A stretch of 64,000 nt of DNA. It comes from Embleya sp049739465. Lineage in GTDB: Bacteria > Actinomycetota > Actinomycetes > Streptomycetales > Streptomycetaceae. The stretch lies in NCBI RefSeq assembly GCF_049739465.1, contig NZ_JBMHHY010000010.1, positions 186,001 through 250,000 of the forward strand, read 5' to 3'. Below, in pieces: positions 33,999 to 42,752 of this stretch (the stretch's first letter is position 1; the number at the start of each line of letters is the position of its first letter). The position numbers were made by a program, and so were the translations under genes. Under the pieces are notes generated by a model. The model had not been told where the DNA came from. It did no database searches and worked only from the letters and a program-made list of their open reading frames with translations.

Positions 33999-34290
33999 AT
34001 GGAGCAGCGCAACCGGCTCATCACCGGTGTCGGCACGGGCCCGGGGCGGGCTTTCGCCCGGGCCGCGCCGGCCGCCGGGCACACCGTGGTCGGCACGGTT
34101 CGCTCGGTAGGTGATCTGCGGGCTTTCGAGGAGTCGGAGCCGGGGCGCGCCCACGGCCGCGTCCTGGACGTGACCGACGACCGCGCGGTGTTCGACACGG
34201 TCGCGGAGGTGGAGCGGAATGTGGACCCGCTGGACGTCGTCGTCGCCAACGCCGGCTACGCGCTGGAAGGCCCCTTCATCGACGTCGCCG
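33999..34290 (+). pseudogene. Truncated short-chain dehydrogenase (SDR)
   Basis: From ATG 33999 the frame has the SDR cofactor loop ITGVGTGPGRAFA (TGxxxGxG), AAGHTVVGTVRS, LDVTDDR and VVANAGYALEGPF. The catalytic Ser-Tyr-Lys part is missing. The frame runs without a stop into the epoxide hydrolase gene, making a 513-codon chimeric frame. Whether a fusion protein is made is unclear; the downstream gene has its own ATG. Confidence 0.75.
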
Positions 34291-34379
34291 ACCTGCACAC
34301 CGACTACGTCGATCGCAGCGAAGACCCCGCCACCGCAGTGGCGTTGTACGTGGGGCGGCCCTGGTTTAGCCTCGGCGCC

Positions 34380-35540
34380 ATGCCTGAGATCGAACCCTTT
34401 CCGGTGCACGTTCCCGAACACGACCTGGACGACCTGCGGGAGCGTCTCGACCGCGCGCGGCTTCCGGAACCGGAGACGGTTCGGGACGGTACGCAGGGCA
34501 TCGGCCTGGAACGCCTACGGAGCTTGCTGGACGCCTGGCGACGGCACGACTGGCGAGCCCTGGAAGAGCGCTGGAACGCGATACCGCACTACCGCACCCG
34601 ACTGGACGGCCTGAACATCGCGTTCTGGCACGTGCGCTCGCCCGAGCCCGACGCCTTTCCGCTGCTGCTGACGCACGGCTGGCCCGGCTCGGTGCTGGAG
34701 TTCGAGAGCGTCATCGGGCCGCTGACCGACCCGGTCGCGTACGGCGGTTCCGCTGCGGACGCCTTCGACGTGGTCGTACCGGCTCTGCCCGGTTTCGGTT
34801 TCAGCGAGCGGCCCCGGGAACCCGGCTGGAACCCGGGCCGTACCGCACGTGCCTGGGCAGACCTGATGACCAGGCTCGGATATGAGCGCTTCGGGGCGCA
34901 CGGCGGCGACTGGGGCGCGTTCATCAGCACCGAACTGGCTCGGCTGGCCCCCGAGCGGGTCGCCGCCCTGCATCTGACCATGCCGATCGCGTCGCCCCTG
35001 CCCGAGGACCTGGCAACGGCCGACGAGGCGGAGAAGCGCATGATCGCCAAACGCGACAGGTTCCTGCGGACCGGCCCCACCCACGTGATCGTCCAGAGTG
35101 TGCTCCCCCAGACCCTGGGCTACTCCCTGCTCGACTCTCCCGCCGGGCTCGCCGCGTGGCTGGGCGAGGCGCTGGTCGCCTTCTCGGACACGCGGCCCGA
35201 GGCGGGAGGCGGCGTCAGCGTGGCACAGCAGGTGGACGACATCGCCCTGTACTGGCTCACCGGCACCGGCGCCTCCGCCGCCCGCTGGTACTGGGAGGCG
35301 GTACGGTGGGCTCCGCGCGGCGCGGAGGCGGAGAACGCACAGCCGGTGACCGTACCCACAGCCTGCACACTGTTCCCGGCCGAGCCGTTCCCCGTCGCCC
35401 GGCGCTGGGCGGAACGCCGCTACCGAAACCTCATCAGCTGGAACGAGCGGGAGCACGGCGGACACTACCCCGGCTGGGAGAACCCCGGACCGCTGGTCAG
35501 CGAACTCAGGAACGCCTTCCGCCAGGCCCGCGACCGCTAG
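34380..35540 (+). CDS. Epoxide hydrolase (EHN N-terminal domain, alpha/beta hydrolase)
   Basis: The 386-residue product has the EHN domain (LDDLRERLDRARLPEPETV, WRALEERWNAIPHYRT) and an alpha/beta hydrolase core with HGWPGSVLEFE (oxyanion) and the nucleophile elbow GAHGGDWGAF, where Asp177 should attack the epoxide. The catalytic His lies near the end in EHGGHYPGWENP. The length matches bacterial juvenile-hormone-type epoxide hydrolases. I chose ATG 34380 because the family starts at this point; the same frame extends upstream into the SDR remnant. Its stop lies at the CTAG that borders the IS1182-type element. Confidence 0.9.
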   Translation: MPEIEPFPVHVPEHDLDDLRERLDRARLPEPETVRDGTQGIGLERLRSLLDAWRRHDWRALEERWNAIPHYRTRLDGLNIAFWHVRSPEPDAFPLLLTHGWPGSVLEFESVIGPLTDPVAYGGSAADAFDVVVPALPGFGFSERPREPGWNPGRTARAWADLMTRLGYERFGAHGGDWGAFISTELARLAPERVAALHLTMPIASPLPEDLATADEAEKRMIAKRDRFLRTGPTHVIVQSVLPQTLGYSLLDSPAGLAAWLGEALVAFSDTRPEAGGGVSVAQQVDDIALYWLTGTGASAARWYWEAVRWAPRGAEAENAQPVTVPTACTLFPAEPFPVARRWAERRYRNLISWNEREHGGHYPGWENPGPLVSELRNAFRQARDR

Positions 35541-35696
35541 GAGCGTGGGTCGGTAACGGGCAAGCGGCTGGTCGTCCGTGATCGGTGGGATCGGTCGAGG
35601 TCGTCTGGTTGGCGTCCGTGGGGCCGCGGGCAGGTCCTGCCGGTCTGGGGTTCGGCCGGGTGGGGCCCGGTGGCGGGGTCGGGGATGCCTGGTTGG

Positions 35697-36377
35697 TCAG
35701 CCGGCCGAGGTGGCGAGTCCGGCGGGCCCGGCGTGTCGGAAGATCTTGCGGAGGTTGTGGCAGGCGGCGAGCAGTCGCCACTCGCCGCGGGCGCCGTCTT
35801 CACCGCGCAGGAGGAGTTGGCGGCCGTTCCGGCAGGTCATGATCTGTCCGAAGACGGGCTCCACAATGGACTTTCGATGCCGGTAGGCGTCCCGTCCGGA
35901 CTTGGTCCGCAGTTTGCGGGCCATCCGTTTCTTGAGGGTGGCGTTCGCTGGGATGCGTCCGCGGGGTGCGGGCGGGACCTGTTCGTCGTGGGCGAGTCGT
36001 CCGGTAGCCATCAACGTGTCGGTGCCGCAGGACAGTTGGTGCCGGCGTGCGGCTTCGAGGTTGGTCTCGGAGCAGTAGCCGGCGTCGACCAGGGCCTGCT
36101 TGGGGTGGACGCCGGTGTTCGCGGCGGACCGGTCGAGCATGGTGGTGTAGGTCAGGGCGTCCGAGGCGTCGGTCGTCACGTCGGCGGCGGTTATGACCTG
36201 GTGCTGCTCGTCGACGACGGCTTGGGCGTTGTAGGCCTGGATGTGGGCGCCGTCGCTGTTTTTCATGATCCGCGAGTCGGGGTCGGTGAAGTTGGCCTGG
36301 GCCTTGGTCTTGGGCCGGGCCTTCGCGGCGGCGGCCTCACCGGCATCGGTGAGGGCCTGCTCGTCTCCGGTGTCGGC
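35697..36377 (-). pseudogene. IS1182-family transposase, C-terminal half
   Basis: The frame reads KAQANFTDPDSRIMKNSDGA, AYNAQAVVDEQHQVI, then ALVDAGYCSETN and KSIVEPVFGQIMTCR with the catalytic Glu of the DDE core, up to LRKIFRHAG near the end. Upstream it hits a stop at 36378. About 225 residues of roughly 480 remain here; the N terminus lies at 42540-42701. Confidence 0.85.
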
Positions 36378-36447
36378 TTACGACCTGGTCCGCGATGGAT
36401 GTCCGGGAACAGGGTGGCCTTCCGGCGCATGCTGACAGCATGGACTC

Positions 36448-36915
36448 ATGGATGCAGTGGACCGCGGCGACTTCGTTGTGCGCCGTGCGAGTGAGTCGGA
36501 GTCGGACGCGCTGGTTGGGATCGACTCGGTCGCGGTGGAAGGTGACGGCGAGCGGCCGGCGAGCATCCGACGGTGGTGCCGGCAGGGCCTCGTGGTCGTA
36601 GCGGAGGGCGATTCCGGGCTTCTTGGTTATTGCGTGGTTGAGTACACGTTCTTCGAGCAGGGCTTCGTCACGATGCTGATGGTGGCGTCATCGGCCCGCG
36701 GCAGAGGCGTTGGCCATCGGTTGCTGGACGCCGTGGCTGCCTCGTGCACGACCCCGAAGCTGTTCACCTCGACCAACGTCTCCAATCAGCCGATGCAGCG
36801 ACTGCTCCAACGAGCCGGATGGAGCCCGGTCGGCCTGCTCCACGGCCTTGATGAGGGCGACCCCGAGCTGTTCTACCTCTGCAGGCGGCAGATCGGGCCG
36901 TCGCACGCCGGCTGA
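36448..36915 (+). CDS. GNAT-family N-acetyltransferase
   Basis: The 155-residue product has the acetyl-CoA-binding strand and loop VTMLMVASSARGRGVGHRLLDAVA (motif RGRGVG) and a RimI-like end (NQPMQRLLQRAGWSPVG). It lies alone inside the split IS1182 element, 70 bases downstream of the transposase fragment on the opposite strand, and so counts as cargo. Substrate unknown; antibiotic or metabolite acetylation is possible. Confidence 0.85.
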   Translation: MDAVDRGDFVVRRASESESDALVGIDSVAVEGDGERPASIRRWCRQGLVVVAEGDSGLLGYCVVEYTFFEQGFVTMLMVASSARGRGVGHRLLDAVAASCTTPKLFTSTNVSNQPMQRLLQRAGWSPVGLLHGLDEGDPELFYLCRRQIGPSHAG

Positions 36916-36929
36916 TCAACCACCAGCCG

Positions 36930-37199
36930 GTGACGCTTCGTCTTTGGGCTGACTCGGGGAAGATTCCGGTGACTTGGGTCGGACGTGAGCGCAGGTTCTC
37001 CTCGGTCGATGTCGAGTCGATGAAGGTCACCGGCAGCGCGGACCGTGTCCGTCTCGAGGCGCAGTACCTACGTGTCTCCGGATCCTCCGGGCAGGAGTCC
37101 TCTCCGGATGCCCGGGAGAAGGAACTGCGGGCTACCTCCGACGGAGCGATCCATCCGGACCGCTGGGCCGACTGGCGGGCTGATGGATTGACCGGCTGA
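36930..37199 (+). pseudogene. IS607-type serine recombinase, N-terminal fragment
   Basis: The 89-codon frame encodes a MerR-like DNA-binding start (LRLWADSGKIPVTWVGRERRFS, VDVESM) followed by EAQYLRVSGSSGQESSPDAR, matching the beginning of the IS607 serine recombinase, where the conserved R-V-S-x-S normally follows; here it is RVSGSS. Only about 90 of 200 residues are left, ending in an 8-base tandem repeat. No TnpB gene follows. Confidence 0.65.
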
Positions 37200-37223
37200 C
37201 CGGCTGACCGGCTGACCGGCTGA
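37190..37223. repeat. GACCGGCT x4 tandem repeat
   Basis: Four contiguous copies of an 8-base unit lie at the broken end of the IS607-type fragment. Confidence 0.8.
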
Positions 37224-37594
37224 CGGGCCGGCGACCGGTGGCGCGGCGTCGGGATGCCGGCGTCCTGGCCGCTGGTCGCGGCCCTGGTTGCGGCCCTATG
37301 AGCGGCGCTCCGGGCGGGGCTGCCGGTACCCACGGTATGGCACGGGTCAATTCTGGGATTATCCGAAAAGACTACGCACCCCCGCTGATCTGCGGCTGAC
37401 CGGACGTCGGACGCCGGACTCGCCTGTCGCCCCGTCATCCCCTCCCTCCCGCCCCTTGTCGCGGACGCGGTCGATGCGCTGGAATGCCTGAGCTTGTCGG
37501 GAGGGGCGTTCCAGAAGCGTTCACGTGTCCGACTCCGGATCACACGTGTTCTGGGCGCATGCCACCTGACGTCTTGTCAGACGAAAGGATGTTC

Positions 37595-40500
37595 ATGATC
37601 GGCTGGCGTAAAGCACAGTTAGCTGCAGCCGTCACCGGCACCGCCGCGTCCGTGGTCCTCGCCCTCGGGACCGGCGCGAACGGTGCCCCGCTCCCCACGC
37701 CGGTGAGTGCTCAGACGCTCTCGCAGAGCGGCGCTCCGGCACCGGTGATCGTTGTTCTCAAGGACCAGGTCCCGAGCGCCCCGGCCGATGCCGGGCACCT
37801 CGACGCGCGCAAGCAGCGGACCGGCTCCGCGCAGGCCCCGCTGCTCGCCCGGGTGAAGGCCAACGGTGGCACCGACGTCAAGAGCTTCGTGGTCGGCAAC
37901 GCCTTCTCCGCGACCGTGAGCCCCGCGCTGCGGGCCTCACTGGAAGCCGATCCGGCGGTCGCCTCGGTGGTCGCCGACGAGAGCGTGAAGGTGGCCCCGC
38001 CCGGCGGCCCGGCAGGCGGGGCCGACCCGAAGACACCGGCGGGCCCCAAGGCGTCCGCCGCCGCGCCCTCCGCCCCCGCCGCTCCCGGGGCGGCCGGCGC
38101 CGGCGCCGAGAACGCGACCAACACGGTCTGCCCCAGTGACCCGGCGAAGCCGCTGCTGGAGCCCGAGGCGCTCTACACCACCCATGTGGAGAGCACCCCC
38201 GACCACCCCGGCGCCGCCGCCCTGGCGGACGGCACCGGCGTCAAGGTCGCCTACATAGCGGATGGCCTGGACGTGAACAACCCGGACTTCGTCAGGGCCG
38301 ACGGCTCGCACGCCGTTGTGGACTACAAGGACTTCTCGGGCGATGGCTGGGACGCGCCGAGCAGTGCGGCCGAAGCCTTCGGCGACGCCTCCGCGATGAT
38401 CGCGCAGGGCCGCCAGGTCTACGACGTGTCGAAGTTCGTCAACCCCGCGCACGCGCTGCCCGCCGGCTGCAACATCCGGATCAAGGGCATCTCGCCCGGC
38501 GCCTCGCTGGTGGCCCTCAAGGCCGGCGGTGAACTGCTCCCGAACTCCGCGATCCTGCAGTCCATCGACTACGCCGTCTCGGTGGCCCACGTCGACGTGC
38601 TCAACGAGTCGTTCGGCAGCAACGTGGTGCCCGACAGCGGCGCGCACGACACCATCTCGCTCTTCAACGACCAGGCGGTCGCCGCCGGTGTGACGGTCAC
38701 GGTGTCCACCGGCGATGCCGGCATCAACGGCACCGTCGGCACCCCGTCGACCGACCCGAAGGTGATCGCCGTCGGAGCCTCGACGGACAACCAGAACTAC
38801 CTGCAGACCGGCTACGCGGGCGCCCAGTTCTCCAACGGGACCTGGTCGAACAACCGGATCTCCGCGCTCTCCTCCGCAGGCGTCACCAACGCCGGACGGA
38901 CCGTGGACCTGGTCGCCCCCGGCGAGTCGGACTGGGCGCTCTGCACACCCGACCTGACCAGGTACACCGGGTGCGGGAGTTTCGCGGGCACCCCGGCCTC
39001 GATCCAGTCGTTCGGCGGGACCAGCCAGTCCGCCCCGCTGACGGCCGGCGCCGCCGCGGTGGTCATACAGGCGTACCGGATCGGGCACCACGGCGTCTCG
39101 CCGACGCCCGCCGTCGTCAAGTCGCTGCTCACCGGCACCACCCAGGACCTCGGCCTGCCGGCCCAGGAGCAGGGTGCGGGCCTGCTGGACGTCCGCGCGG
39201 CCGCCGAGGCGGCCGGGAGCTACCAGAACGGTACCGGCGCGGACAGCAGCCGGACCGTCGCGGTCACCTCCGGCCAGGTCGACATCACCGGTCACCCGGG
39301 GACGACCCGGAGCACGGACGTCACCGTGGTCAACACCAGCGGCACCGAGCAGACGGTCAGCGGCGCGACCCGCACGTTCGCCCCGCTGGGCGACGCCCAG
39401 CAGACGGTGCGGATCGACTCCGCCACCGACCCGACGTTCAAGTACGCCACCAACGGCGCCACCTGGGTGCAGCACCAGGTGAAGTTCACCGTCCCGGCCG
39501 GCGCGGACCGGCTCGCCGCGTCGATCGCGTGGCAGGGCGCGCCCCAGCAGTCCGGAGCCGGCACGGTGACCCCGGTGGTCCGGCTCACCCTGCTGGACCC
39601 GTCCGGCCGCCTGGAGACCAACACCCGTCCGCAGGGCGGCGCGGTCTCGCCCAACTTCGGCATCGTGGACGTCCCGCGCCCGGTCGCCGGTGAGTGGACC
39701 GCGGTCCTCTACACCCCGGCCGGCACCATGGGCTTCACCGGCCCGGTGCTGCTGGACACCGCCACCCAGCGCGCGGTGCCGACGGGCACGGTCAGCCCGC
39801 AGGTGGTCACCCTGGCGCCCGGCGCCGGCAGGACCCTGCGGGTGCCGCTCACCCTCCCGGCCACCAGCGGTGACACCACCGAGTCGATCACCGTGGCGAG
39901 CTCGAACGGCCACACCACCAGCGTGCCGGTCATCCTGCGCAGCCTGGTCGACGTCAAGGACAATGCGGGCAGCTTTACCGGGACCATCACCGGCGGCAAC
40001 GCCCGTTCCAACTCACCCGCGCAGACCTTCAGCTACGCCTTCGACGTGCCCAAGGGCAAGCACGACGTCCGGGTCGGCGTCACCGTCGCCAAGGACCCGA
40101 ACCTGCTCATGCAGGCGGTGCTGATCAGCCCGAACGGCACGCCGGCCGACGCGGAGACCAACGCGCTGACCAACGCTCAGGGCGGCGTCACCGGTACCGG
40201 TGCGGGCGTCTCGGCGACCGCGGTCAACCCGGCCGAGGGCCGCTGGCACTTCGCGCTGGTGATACTCAACCCGGTCAGCGGCGCCGAGCTCGGCCAGTCC
40301 TTCACCGGCACGGTCGGCCTCGACCAGGACCGGGCGACCGCGCCCGGCCTGCCGAACAGCACCGCCATCAAGCTGGCCCCGGGCAAGCCGGTCACGGTGA
40401 CGGTGAACTACACCAACAACACCACGGCCGTTCAGTCGGTGCAGGCCGACGGCCGACTGGAGCGCCGGGCCGACCTGCCGCTGGTGCCGCAGGGCACCTC

Positions 40501-41095
40501 GGCGACGGTTGCGCTGCCGCTGAGCATCAGCTCGACGGTCCCCGGCTTCCTGATCCCGCCGGGCACCGACAAGCTGACTGCGGTGGCGGCCTCGACCACT
40601 CCCGCGCAGCTGGAGATCAGCGGTGTGACGGGTTCGCCCGACCTGTTCGGCGACCTGAAGAAGGCCCAGGACGGCTCGACCATCTCGGTGGCCAAGGACG
40701 CCGGCCGCCCCGGGCAGCCGATCGCCCCCGGTGTCTGGTCGACGTCCGTCCAGCAGATCGGCCCGTTCCCGGCCGCCGGCGCCCCGGCCGGCAGCTCGAC
40801 GCTGACCGCCACAGCGCACACCCAGGCGTTCGACCCGGCGCTCACCTCCAGCACCGGTGACCCGTTCGCCGCCGCCGTGAACGCCTCGGCCCCGGCGACC
40901 ACCCCCGTGACCGTCCAGCCGGGTGCCACCGGCAGCCTGCAGGTCACCGTCACCCCGACCGGTGCGAAGGGCAGCGTCGTACGCGGCGTCCTGTACCTGG
41001 TGACCGGCCCGGGCGGGGTCGCCACCGCGAACAGCTCGGCCGGGAGCACCGGTTCGGTCCTCGCGCAGATCCCGTACAGCTACACCGTCAACTGA
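37595..41095 (+). CDS. Large secreted S8 (subtilisin-like) family protein, catalytic His not evident
   Basis: The 1166-residue product begins with a signal peptide (MIGWRKAQLAAAVTG, hydrophobic core, likely cleavage near residue 35). An inhibitor-I9-like propeptide (APVIVVLKDQ; SFVVGNAFSATVSPALRASL) precedes a Pro/Ala linker and the S8 domain: Asp223 in YIADGLDV, oxyanion Asn in NESFGSN and Ser477 in GGTSQSAPLTAGA. The His segment, normally HGTHVAG, reads FGDASAMIAQG, so the triad seems incomplete. The C-terminal 600 residues are beta-rich domains. AAGG lies seven bases before ATG 37595. Codon 9 is TTA (37619-37621), the rare bldA-dependent leucine codon. A strong terminator follows. Confidence 0.85.
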   Translation: MIGWRKAQLAAAVTGTAASVVLALGTGANGAPLPTPVSAQTLSQSGAPAPVIVVLKDQVPSAPADAGHLDARKQRTGSAQAPLLARVKANGGTDVKSFVVGNAFSATVSPALRASLEADPAVASVVADESVKVAPPGGPAGGADPKTPAGPKASAAAPSAPAAPGAAGAGAENATNTVCPSDPAKPLLEPEALYTTHVESTPDHPGAAALADGTGVKVAYIADGLDVNNPDFVRADGSHAVVDYKDFSGDGWDAPSSAAEAFGDASAMIAQGRQVYDVSKFVNPAHALPAGCNIRIKGISPGASLVALKAGGELLPNSAILQSIDYAVSVAHVDVLNESFGSNVVPDSGAHDTISLFNDQAVAAGVTVTVSTGDAGINGTVGTPSTDPKVIAVGASTDNQNYLQTGYAGAQFSNGTWSNNRISALSSAGVTNAGRTVDLVAPGESDWALCTPDLTRYTGCGSFAGTPASIQSFGGTSQSAPLTAGAAAVVIQAYRIGHHGVSPTPAVVKSLLTGTTQDLGLPAQEQGAGLLDVRAAAEAAGSYQNGTGADSSRTVAVTSGQVDITGHPGTTRSTDVTVVNTSGTEQTVSGATRTFAPLGDAQQTVRIDSATDPTFKYATNGATWVQHQVKFTVPAGADRLAASIAWQGAPQQSGAGTVTPVVRLTLLDPSGRLETNTRPQGGAVSPNFGIVDVPRPVAGEWTAVLYTPAGTMGFTGPVLLDTATQRAVPTGTVSPQVVTLAPGAGRTLRVPLTLPATSGDTTESITVASSNGHTTSVPVILRSLVDVKDNAGSFTGTITGGNARSNSPAQTFSYAFDVPKGKHDVRVGVTVAKDPNLLMQAVLISPNGTPADAETNALTNAQGGVTGTGAGVSATAVNPAEGRWHFALVILNPVSGAELGQSFTGTVGLDQDRATAPGLPNSTAIKLAPGKPVTVTVNYTNNTTAVQSVQADGRLERRADLPLVPQGTSATVALPLSISSTVPGFLIPPGTDKLTAVAASTTPAQLEISGVTGSPDLFGDLKKAQDGSTISVAKDAGRPGQPIAPGVWSTSVQQIGPFPAAGAPAGSSTLTATAHTQAFDPALTSSTGDPFAAAVNASAPATTPVTVQPGATGSLQVTVTPTGAKGSVVRGVLYLVTGPGGVATANSSAGSTGSVLAQIPYSYTVN

Positions 41096-41128
41096 CAGCG
41101 GCGCGGTAGGCCGCCGCAGGAGCCGGGC

Positions 41129-41160
41129 GCCGGCCCCGTCCCGGGTGGGACGGGGCCGGC
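41129..41160 (+). terminator. Hairpin terminator of the S8 gene
   Basis: A perfect 14-bp inverted repeat (41129-41142 with 41147-41160) with a GGGT loop begins 33 bases after the stop codon. Confidence 0.85.
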
Positions 41161-41189
41161 GTCTGCCCCGGAGCCGGCGGCAGGAACGT

Positions 41190-41272
41190 CCCCAGCGTGA
41201 GCTGGGGGTGGGGGAGAGGCGTGAAAGCCTCATGACCTCTTCGAGGAGGTACCTGTCCGGGGGGCTTTCCCC
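41190..41272. other. Four consecutive small hairpins next to the IS3-type end
   Basis: CCCCAGC-GTGA-GCTGGGG (41190-41207), GAGGC-GTGAAA-GCCTC (41216-41231), ACCTC-N6-GAGGT (41235-41250) and GGGG-CTTT-CCCC (41261-41272) follow each other; the last overlaps the left inverted repeat of the IS3-type element. The first loop is of the GNRA class. It could be a structured RNA, a remnant of one, or an IS-associated end. I do not recognise a known RNA family. Confidence 0.35.
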
Positions 41273-41292
41273 TTGATCGAGGACACCGGTTG

Positions 41293-42185
41293 TCATGCGG
41301 CGATGGTTGGCGTAGTTGATCGTTGTTCGTAGGTGATCGGGCTCTGTTGGCCGAGGGCGGAGCGCCGTCGTCCGGTGTTGTAGCGAGTGACCCAGCGGAA
41401 GACCGAGAGGCGGGCGGCGCGGGCTCCGGGCCGGCGTTTCGTGCCCTGGAGGGTCTCCCGTTTCAGGCCTGCGTTGAACGACTCCGCGGCGGCGTTGTCG
41501 GCGCTGGTACGACGGCGGCTCCGGGTGATCGGATCACGCCGAACCGGTCGCAGAGCGCCGCGAACTCCCTGGACGCGTACTGGGCTTCGTTGTCGCTGTG
41601 GAAGATCGCTCCGCGCAGGTTCCCGCCCCGCGTGTCGGCGGCGGCCCGCAGGGCGTCGGCGATGAGTTCGGTGCACATGTGGTCGGCGATGGACCAGCCG
41701 GCCAGCCGCTTGGAGTGAAGGTCCAACACTGTTGCGAGGTAAAGGAATTGTCCGTCCCCGATGGGGAGGTAGGTGATGTCGCCGACGTACTTCTGGTTTG
41801 GAGCGGTGGCGCTGAAGTCCCGCTGGAGCAGGTCCGGCACCGGCGTCGCGTCGAGTGCGGGAATCGTGGTGCGGACCTTCTTGCGCAGGTGCACCCCGAC
41901 GATGCCGGACCGGCGCATCAGTCGCTCGACGCGTTTGTGGTTGACCGGTCGGCCCTCGCCCCGCAGTTCGGCGGTGATCCTGGGACTGCCGTAGGTGCTG
42001 TCGGACTCCCGGTGGATCTCGGTGATGCGCTCGGTCGGGACCCGGTCGGCCCGCTCGCGCTCGGCGCGGGCCGGGCCGGCCTCGCGCCGGCGGTAGAAAC
42101 CGGAACGGGAGACGGCCAGGAGGGTGCACAGCCGCTTCACGCCGTAGGCGTCGTGGTGGTCGGCAACGTACTGGAAGCGGATCAC
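41293..42185 (-). pseudogene. IS3-family transposase OrfB, frameshifted
   Basis: The rve/DDE integrase is recognisable: an N-terminal HTH_21 region (YGVKRLCTLLAVSRSGFYRRR), first Asp in YVGDITYLPIG, second Asp in HSDNEAQYASREF and Glu in DNAAAESFNAGLKRE. The frame from 42185 ends at 41463 without the Glu; the Glu-containing part continues in a different frame to 41293. The break lies near 41510-41535. The ATG overlaps the orfA stop (42182-42185). Confidence 0.85.
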
Positions 42186-42469
42186 CAGTTCGTCTCGCCC
42201 GCGAAATATTCGGCCGCCCGGTGCAGGATCTCCCGCTCGAGCTCGAATTCCCTGACGCGGGCCTTGAGTTGCTTGTTCTCCCGCGTCAGGGCGGTGGCCT
42301 CGGCAGTACCGCGCACGGCGGCCTGCTCGGCCTCACGCACCCAGACCCGCAGCGTCTCGTGATTCACGCCCAGGTCCTTGGCCGCCGAGGCATACGTACG
42401 CCCCGGGCTCGCGCGGTACAGCGCGACGGCACCGGCCCGGAACTCAGGGATGTACTTCGACGTCCCCAA
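42182..42469 (-). CDS. IS3-family transposase OrfA
   Basis: The 95-residue product has the HTH_Tnp_1 domain (EFRAGAVALYRASPGRTYASAA, LGVNHETLRVWVREAE) and a leucine-zipper-like coiled coil (LTRENKQLKARVREFELEREIL). It binds the IS ends and normally forms OrfAB by programmed frameshift with OrfB. It appears intact, but its partner is broken. Confidence 0.9.
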   Translation of the reverse strand: MGTSKYIPEFRAGAVALYRASPGRTYASAAKDLGVNHETLRVWVREAEQAAVRGTAEATALTRENKQLKARVREFELEREILHRAAEYFAGETNW

Positions 42470-42539
42470 CGGGAACTCCTGTCCTATGGATCTTCACGAT
42501 CCAATGATCAGGGTGTCCTCGATGAAGGGGAAATGCCCG

Positions 42540-42701
42540 CAGCCAGTCCTCCAGCGACGGGGGCAGCAGCAGGACCTGGTGCGGGTCGAACGCCCGAAAC
42601 CGCTTGTCCACCGCCGCCGGACGACCCTGCGACTGCCTCTTCTCGACCGGCTCAACCTCGAACAACCCATCCCCACCACGCATACCGTCATCATTCCGCA
42701 C
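42540..42701 (-). pseudogene. IS1182-family transposase, N-terminal fragment
   Basis: The frame GLFEVEPVEKRQSQGRPAAV, then RFRAFDPHQVLLLPPSLEDWL, is the typical beginning of an IS1182 transposase. It is cut immediately by the right end of the IS3-type element (42533). Together with 35697-36377 it frames the split element. Confidence 0.8.
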
Positions 42702-42752
42702 GAATGATCATGAAACGCAGGCGGGTTGCCCGTTACTGGGACACGCTCCTAG

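Larger units (their letters stand above)
41266..42533 (-). mobile_element. IS3-family insertion sequence, defective
   Basis: Inverted repeats of 22 bases with one mismatch (41266-41287; 42512-42533) enclose the two leftward genes orfA and orfB typical of the IS3 family. The total length is about 1.27 kb. The right end abuts the IS1182 transposase N-terminal fragment, so this copy inserted into that gene. orfB carries a frameshift, so the element is probably not autonomous. I could not define a clear target duplication. Confidence 0.85.
35541..42748. mobile_element. IS1182-type element split around about 6 kb of cargo
   Basis: Terminal inverted repeats beginning GAGCGTG and ending GTAACGGGCAA (19 of 23 positions identical) are at 35541-35563 and, inverted, at 42726-42748. 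Both ends are flanked by CTAG (35537-35540 and 42749-42752), a likely target duplication. Just inside the left end is the C-terminal part of an IS1182 transposase (35697-36377), just inside the right end its N-terminal part (42540-42701), both leftward. The middle of the transposase is gone and the space holds a GNAT gene, a serine-recombinase fragment, the S8 protease gene and an IS3-type element. It cannot move on its own. Confidence 0.75.

Noticed and set aside
37937..39913. Leftward frame of 658 codons opposite the S8 gene
   Set aside because: The S8 gene on the other strand has a signal peptide, family motifs and a terminator; the antisense protein is low-complexity.
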